Below the pieces are notes generated by a model that ran no database searches, was not told the DNA's origin, and saw only the letters and a list, made by a program, of their open reading frames with translations. The position numbers were made by a program, and so were the translations under genes. 64,000 bases of DNA from positions 7,130,001 through 7,194,000 of the forward strand of contig NZ_CP134500.1 in assembly GCF_031760065.1 (NCBI RefSeq). The letters run 5' to 3'. This document shows positions 59,844 to 64,000 of the stretch, piece after piece (position 1 is the stretch's first letter; every line of letters begins with the position of its first letter). Source of the stretch: Streptomyces durocortorensis. Its GTDB lineage: Bacteria > Actinomycetota > Actinomycetes > Streptomycetales > Streptomycetaceae.

Positions 59844-60577
59844 GCGGTGGGTCCTTCCTGCTTGATGCCGCCGAAGACGGCGTGGCCGGCCTTCATCCAA
59901 TAGGCGTCGACGTGGGTGAATCCGGCGTCGCGCAGCCAGTTCAGCTGATCGCCCAGCGGCGACGGCCGGTCGAGGGGGTCCGGGTAGTGGTAGTGGCTCC
60001 ACTCCAGCTCGTGGAACTTCTCGTAGGCCTCGCCGACGCCCGCCGCAGCGCTCTGCTCGCGCACCGCGTCGTCCCACATCCGGCGGGCCAGCTCGTGCCC
60101 GAGCGGGCCGGTCGCCTCCACGAGGTCGGCGAGGACCAAGGCTCCGCCGGGACGGAGCATGGCGTGCACGTCGGCGAACAGCTGCTGCTTGCCTGCGCCG
60201 TCCAGGTGGTGGACGGCGAGGGAGGACACCACGGCCCAGGGGGCCTCGTCCCGCTTGCGCCAGTCGCCAGCGGCCAGGTCGAACCGCTCGGTGCGGAAGC
60301 GGTCGCCGTACCGGGCGAGCTCGCGGCCCGCGGTGTCCAGCATGGTGGTGCTGATGTCGAGGCCGACGACCTCCGCCTCGGGGAAGGCCTCCAGCAGCGC
60401 GGCGCTGAGCCGGCCCTGGCCACAGCACAGGTCCAGGATCCGGGCGCCGGCCGGCGGAGCCGGGATCACGGAGGCGATGACGTCCGCCTGCGCCGCGCGC
60501 TCGGGTACGAAGTACTCCCCGTACCTGATGAAGTCCTTTGAGTCCTGCTCGTTCCAGTCCTCTTCCGAGGTCGTCAC
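59840..60577 (-). CDS. Class I SAM-dependent methyltransferase
   Basis: This 245-residue methyltransferase starts at GTG 60577, six bases after AAAGGA. Motif I is ARILDLCCGQGRLSAALLEAFP (residues about 46-65), motif II VVGLDISTTMLDTAG, and post-motifs PWAVVSSLAVHHLDGAGKQQLFADV and LRPGGALVLADLVEA. The C-terminal part YWMKAGHAVFGGIKQ is typical of small-molecule N- or O-methyltransferases. It is the second gene of the operon and coupled to ligase 2. N-methylation of a hydrazine or amine is a natural guess; the target is not readable. Confidence 0.88.
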   Translation of the reverse strand: MTTSEEDWNEQDSKDFIRYGEYFVPERAAQADVIASVIPAPPAGARILDLCCGQGRLSAALLEAFPEAEVVGLDISTTMLDTAGRELARYGDRFRTERFDLAAGDWRKRDEAPWAVVSSLAVHHLDGAGKQQLFADVHAMLRPGGALVLADLVEATGPLGHELARRMWDDAVREQSAAAGVGEAYEKFHELEWSHYHYPDPLDRPSPLGDQLNWLRDAGFTHVDAYWMKAGHAVFGGIKQEGPTA

Positions 60578-60663
60578 ACCAAGTCCTTTTCGTCCTGAGG
60601 GGTGGGCTCGGGTCGGCCGTCGTGCCGGCCGGCACGAGCCGGGGAACAACGAGCGCCGCGGGG

Positions 60664-61809
60664 TCAGACCGCGTCGGCGAACGACTGCCAGGTCAGCCAG
60701 CGGGCCAGGTCCCCGGCTTCGGCGGGCACCTCCCTGGCCTCGTCCACGGAGCAGCCGACCAGGCCGACGAGCCAGTCGAGGGTTTCGGCGGGGAACCGGC
60801 GCACCGCTCCGTGGGTGGCGACCAGCAGGGCGCCGTCGTCGTGCGTCCACAGCAGCGGGGCGGGCGTCCGGCGCCGGATCGCCGCCGGGGTCTGCTGCGG
60901 CTCCGGGTCCTGCGGGGCGATGCCGCGCATACCGATCGCCGATACGAGGGCCAGTGCCTCGGCGTCGGTCTCGGCGAGGCCGGCGAACTCGCGGTACTCG
61001 GCCAGCCACGCGCGGCGCAGCTGCCCGTCCGTACCGACGGGGACGTCGCTCCACGGCCTGGGGTTGTTGAAACTGCCGGTGTACATGGCGACGTTGAAGG
61101 AGAGCGAGGGCTCCGGGGTGTCGCCGACGTGCCAGATGCCGCTGCGCCAGAACATGGCCTGCCCGGCGCTCGGGCGGAGGGTGGTCGTGGTCAGGTGTTC
61201 GACGTCGGCCTTGGCGAGATCGGGCAGGTACTCCTCCTCGACGTTGCCCAGCGGGTCGGTGTCGGCCCGCACGTCGGTGCCCTCGGGGATCCAGTCGCTG
61301 GTGTTCCAGAGGTGCATCACCTTCTTGCCCTGGAGCACCATGTGCAGGTTGGTGCACCCTTCGCGGTGGATTCCGCCGGGCGTGGCCGAGTAGCGGCCGA
61401 GGAACAGCTCCGACTCGATGTATCCGCGCGGCAGGCCCACGGTGGTGAGCAGCGGCGCGAGCCCACCGACGAGTACCTCGAAGAGCCCCCGGTGGTACTC
61501 CTGCAGGCCGCGTGCGTAGTAGAGGACGGCGTCCGCCTCGCCGTCCACGGACCGTACGGTGCGGTCGAGCCACTCCCAGGGGGTCTCCGTGGCACCGGTC
61601 CCGCCCGGCCAGGCGGCCGGGTCCGCGACGAACGAGCCGTTGACGAGAAGCTTGAGGGCATCGGTGAATTCGCCCGAGGCCCGCATCCGGGCGGCCGCCA
61701 GGCCGGCCTGCCAGACGAGGTTCTGGTCGAGTTCCGCCAGGTCCCAGTCGCACACCATCCAGTTGACGTTCCGGTCACTGATGGTTGGATTGATCAGCGT
61801 TCCGCGCAC
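60664..61809 (-). CDS. JmjC/cupin-8-like Fe(II)/2-oxoglutarate oxygenase, first gene of operon
   Basis: This 381-residue protein starts at GTG 61809, eight bases after GGAGG. The centre shows a JmjC-type facial triad: GGIHREGCTNLHMVLQGKKVMHLW (HxE) and a distal His in AMFWRSGIWHVGDTPEPSLSFNVAMY, with the PSLSFN segment expected to bind 2-oxoglutarate. The C-terminal about 90 residues resemble the winged dimerisation domain of such oxygenases (DDGALLVATHGAVRRFP). Proteins of this type hydroxylate amino acids, including lysine derivatives, or small peptides. In a lysine/beta-lysine cluster a side-chain hydroxylation is the plausible step. Confidence 0.78.
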   Translation of the reverse strand: MRGTLINPTISDRNVNWMVCDWDLAELDQNLVWQAGLAAARMRASGEFTDALKLLVNGSFVADPAAWPGGTGATETPWEWLDRTVRSVDGEADAVLYYARGLQEYHRGLFEVLVGGLAPLLTTVGLPRGYIESELFLGRYSATPGGIHREGCTNLHMVLQGKKVMHLWNTSDWIPEGTDVRADTDPLGNVEEEYLPDLAKADVEHLTTTTLRPSAGQAMFWRSGIWHVGDTPEPSLSFNVAMYTGSFNNPRPWSDVPVGTDGQLRRAWLAEYREFAGLAETDAEALALVSAIGMRGIAPQDPEPQQTPAAIRRRTPAPLLWTHDDGALLVATHGAVRRFPAETLDWLVGLVGCSVDEAREVPAEAGDLARWLTWQSFADAV

Positions 61810-62461
61810 TGCGCTTTCCTCCCTGTCGCAAATGCCGTACCGCATGGCCCGTCCAGAGTGCTCAGGTCCGGAGCTCATGGGGTGGCGGAATATCGGCGAT
61901 TGCCGATTAAACGTCTTGAACGCAGCCAGGTCCTGGTGCCAGAAACACCTGTCGCCCGATGCCAGTGAGTCGGTGGACCCGAGAGTGAGAGTCGCGGCGA
62001 CTGAGGCCCGACATGGTCACGCTGCTCGGAGAGTCATCAATATCCGGAACGACCCTTACTAAATCGTGAAGGCCCGGATGATCAAAGCCTACGCAACGAC
62101 CGCTCCTCGTCAACCCCCACTTTGCGCCATACGGTATGCCCGAGTTCATGCATGTTTACCCGGACCAGAAGGCAGCGATTTAGCCAATCGACCATTCCGA
62201 ACGATCTCCGTTGACACTCCAGATGTCATGTAGTTGAATCGCTGGCACCAACATCGATAGCAATTCACGGCGATCCCGCAAAAGCGGTGACAGGCCGAGA
62301 TCAAGTCCCGGGCGGACCAGCGCCCACAGGACCAAAAATTACGGGGAAAAAGTGAAGAATTTGACGCGCCCAAAACGCGACCGGCGTAGCTCCGTGACAT
62401 ACACGTCAAGCGCGATAAGAAGAAGAGAGCAGAGAGCAGGGATCGACACCTCCGCCCGCTC
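61810..62461. other. Divergent control region of the hydrazine cluster, 652 bp
   Basis: No credible gene. GC content is visibly lower than in the flanks. It separates the 13-gene minus-strand operon from the plus-strand FAD oxidase. It contains the palindrome at 61892-61907 and a TTGACG box at 62361-62366, 96 bp before the oxidase. Its length suggests that several regulatory sites lie here. Confidence 0.5.
61892..61907. promoter_or_regulatory. Palindromic candidate operator upstream of hydrazine operon
   Basis: ATCGGC-GATT-GCCGAT is a perfect inverted repeat in AT-flanked sequence, 83 bp upstream of the first operon gene. A TTCAAG / GATATT pair on the minus strand overlaps it and may be the promoter. 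Confidence 0.4.
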
Positions 62462-63499
62462 ATGAAGCAGGTGGACGTCGCCGTTGTCGGGGCGGGAATC
62501 ATCGGAATCCTGACGGCCCGTGAATTATCCGCCCGAACTCCCACCCGGTCGATCGTGGTGGTCGAGTCCGGCGATCTGGCTGGCGGAGCCAGCCGACGCT
62601 CCGCGGGGCTCCACTTTCCCCGCGGCGCCACACCGCGCGCCCGCGCCTTCGCCGCATACAGCCACGACTACTACGCGCAACTGCTGTTGGACCACCCGTC
62701 CTGGCCCCTCTTCCCACTCGATGTATCCGTCGTCGCCCGCGAAGCCCGTGCCCCGGCGCTGTCGGAGAAGTACCTGGATCACGCCCGCCTCATCAGGGGC
62801 GGCAGCACCCATCCCCTCATGAACCTTCCGGCAGACTCCGTCGTATGGCACGGCACCGGCTGCCACTACGCCGACGTCCCGGCGCTCACCCGCCTCCTCG
62901 CCGGACAGCTGCGCGACCGCGTCGAACTCAGGGAGGGCGTGGCGGTCGTCGGTCTGTCACCCGACGACGACGGCTGCACTCTCCGGCTCAGTACGGGCGG
63001 AACGATCCGTGCCGGCCGCGTGGTCCTCGCACCGGGCCCCTGGCTGCACACGGGCCCGTGGAAGGAGCTGGTGGCCCCGCTCGGCGCGCGGGTGAAGAAG
63101 ATCATCGCGCTCCACATCGACCAGCGGCCCACCGAAGAAGACCCTGTGCTCGTCTTCGACGACGAGGACGCCTTCCTCCTCCCCATGGTGCAGCGCGGGT
63201 ACTGGCTGTTCAGCTACACCTGCCAGGAGTGGGACGTCAGCCCCGACGCGGTCTCCGCCAGTCTGTCGAGCAGAAACGTGGCCGAGGCCCGCGAACTGCT
63301 CCACCGCTACGCACCGCACCTGCGGGCGGCCGCGACGGCCGGCCGGGTCTTCTGTGACGCGTACAGCCCGGACGGCGCGCCGCTGGTCGAGCCCCTCGAC
63401 CCGGCGGGACGGCTCGTCTTCGCCGGCGCCTCCAGCGGCTCGGGCTACCGCTTCGCCCCCGCGACGGCCGCCGCCGTCGCGGACCTGGTCGCACGCTGA
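62462..63499 (+). CDS. FAD-dependent amine/glycine-oxidase-like oxidoreductase (DAO family)
   Basis: This 345-residue flavoenzyme starts at ATG 62462 (GTG 62471 possible). The FAD motif is VDVAVVGAGIIGILTARELS near residues 4-23, with GGASRRSAGLHFPRG and the C-terminal GRLVFAGASSGSGYRFAPATAAAVADL typical of the D-amino-acid/glycine/sarcosine oxidase family. In triacsin and s56-p1 pathways a FAD-dependent glycine-oxidase-like enzyme (Tri27-type) cleaves the lysine-hydrazinoacetate adduct to free hydrazinoacetic acid, and this gene would complete that set. Codon 22 is TTA (62525-62527), so translation may depend on bldA tRNA. Confidence 0.87.
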   Translation: MKQVDVAVVGAGIIGILTARELSARTPTRSIVVVESGDLAGGASRRSAGLHFPRGATPRARAFAAYSHDYYAQLLLDHPSWPLFPLDVSVVAREARAPALSEKYLDHARLIRGGSTHPLMNLPADSVVWHGTGCHYADVPALTRLLAGQLRDRVELREGVAVVGLSPDDDGCTLRLSTGGTIRAGRVVLAPGPWLHTGPWKELVAPLGARVKKIIALHIDQRPTEEDPVLVFDDEDAFLLPMVQRGYWLFSYTCQEWDVSPDAVSASLSSRNVAEARELLHRYAPHLRAAATAGRVFCDAYSPDGAPLVEPLDPAGRLVFAGASSGSGYRFAPATAAAVADLVAR

Positions 63500-63560
63500 C
63501 GCGACGGGGGCGGACCCCTGCCCTCGTACTGACGTTGGGGCGGATCCCGACCCCTGATCC

Positions 63561-63588
63561 TTGACCGGTACAAACACGGGATAGAGGC
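63561..63588 (+). promoter_or_regulatory. Candidate promoter before partial PLP-enzyme gene
   Basis: TTGACC (63561-63566) and TAGAGG (63582-63587) are separated by 15 bp, shortly before ATG 63599. Spacing is short and the -10 is imperfect, so support is modest. Confidence 0.35.
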
Positions 63589-63598
63589 TTCGACAAGC

Positions 63599-64000
63599 AT
63601 GACTACGAACCACCAGCCGTCCGCATCCGCCCGGGTCGGACAGGAGGTCGCCGAGATCTCGTGGAACGAGTCGCTCATCCACCAGCTCGAGATCCACCAC
63701 AACACGGTGGACTACTCCAGCTACCAGGGCGGCACCGTCCACATGATCTCGTCCGGTGTGAACTACCTGCGCCCGCCGTCGGTGATCCTGCGCAGCATTG
63801 CCGAGGACGCACGCGACTGGAAGTACATCAACTGCTACTGCGGCCCTATCGGCGAATCCATCCTCCGCAGCGGCGCCCTGGTCTACGAGGAGAGCCTCAA
63901 AGGAAGCCCCCTGGACGCGCCCGTCGACACCGCGCTGACCGTCGGCGCGGCCGAAGGCGTACGGCTCTCCTTCGACTTCCTCCACCGGGTCCGCAGGGCG
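63599..64000 (+). CDS. PLP-dependent aminotransferase-like protein, 3' end beyond window
   Basis: The visible 134 residues start at ATG 63599. They read ISSGVNYLRPPSVILRSIAEDARDWKYINCYCGPIGESILRSG, then VDTALTVGAAEGVRLSFDFLHRV. The YxxxxG(P)xxxxR pattern followed by a TxGAxEG turn fits the start of fold-type I aminotransferases (substrate entry loop, then PLP-phosphate loop). The Schiff-base Lys lies beyond the edge, so this stays provisional. It follows the FAD oxidase on the same strand and is probably part of the hydrazine cluster, which must extend further right. Confidence 0.6.
   Translation, partial: MTTNHQPSASARVGQEVAEISWNESLIHQLEIHHNTVDYSSYQGGTVHMISSGVNYLRPPSVILRSIAEDARDWKYINCYCGPIGESILRSGALVYEESLKGSPLDAPVDTALTVGAAEGVRLSFDFLHRVRRA

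Overview
The window is high-GC actinobacterial DNA. Strong third-position GC bias, GTG and TTG starts, Tat and lipobox signals, ATGA/GTGA gene overlaps and the gene families present all point to Streptomyces or a close relative. The mix of accessory catabolism, natural-product genes and IS remnants suggests a chromosome arm. All calls come from reading the sequence; no database search was run.

Region 1 (1-9769): a carbohydrate-use locus. A secreted PL8 polysaccharide lyase (cut by the left edge) is divergent from a DeoR/LacI hybrid regulator. Next come an ABC sugar importer without its own ATPase, a 2-hydroxyacid dehydrogenase and a phosphodiesterase-HAD fusion whose HAD half lacks the nucleophilic Asp. 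Related 15-bp sequences lie upstream of both the lyase and the importer. Region 2 (9.7-14.4 kb): a transposase remnant, a membrane-anchored glutaredoxin-like protein, a dienelactone-hydrolase-like protein with Gly at the nucleophile position, and a SIS isomerase/class II aldolase amino-sugar operon with a clear promoter.

Region 3 (14.6-29.2 kb): one 4247-residue FAAL-ACP-KS-AT-KR-ACP-C-A-PCP-C megasynthase. It ends in a domain resembling cyanobacterial acyl-ACP reductase (AAR) and has no thioesterase. A 12-copy 9-bp minisatellite encodes the linker before the AT. An SDR lies convergent to it and a small monooxygenase lies upstream.

Region 4 (29-45.9 kb): intact housekeeping or accessory genes (secreted peptidase, ECF42-type sigma factor with its DGPF partner, aminoglycoside-phosphotransferase-like kinase, DUF998 protein) mixed with an unusual density of broken genes: IS5 and IS630 transposases, iron-siderophore binding protein, saccharopine dehydrogenase, alpha/beta hydrolase, sugar-dehydrogenase-like beta-propeller, AraC regulator and an MFS pump.

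Region 5 (46.9 kb to the right edge): the most interesting part. Thirteen tightly packed minus-strand genes face at least two plus-strand genes. A lysine/ornithine N-hydroxylase, a stand-alone cupin, a stand-alone MetRS-like protein and a FAD amine oxidase match the enzyme set known to make hydrazinoacetic acid through N-N bond formation (s56-p1, triacsin, pyrazofurin type). In the systems I know, the cupin and MetRS parts are one fused protein; here they are split. A lysine-2,3-aminomutase-like radical SAM enzyme with lysine-binding aspartates, a JmjC/cupin oxygenase, two ATP-grasp ligases, a methyltransferase, a GNAT-like transferase, a SET-domain protein, two PLP enzymes, a beta-lactamase-fold protein and a DNA-methylase-like protein surround them. 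The inferred product is a hydrazine or hydrazide natural product, possibly a beta-lysyl-hydrazinoacetate (negamycin-like) compound. The plus-strand FAD oxidase carries a TTA codon, suggesting bldA control.
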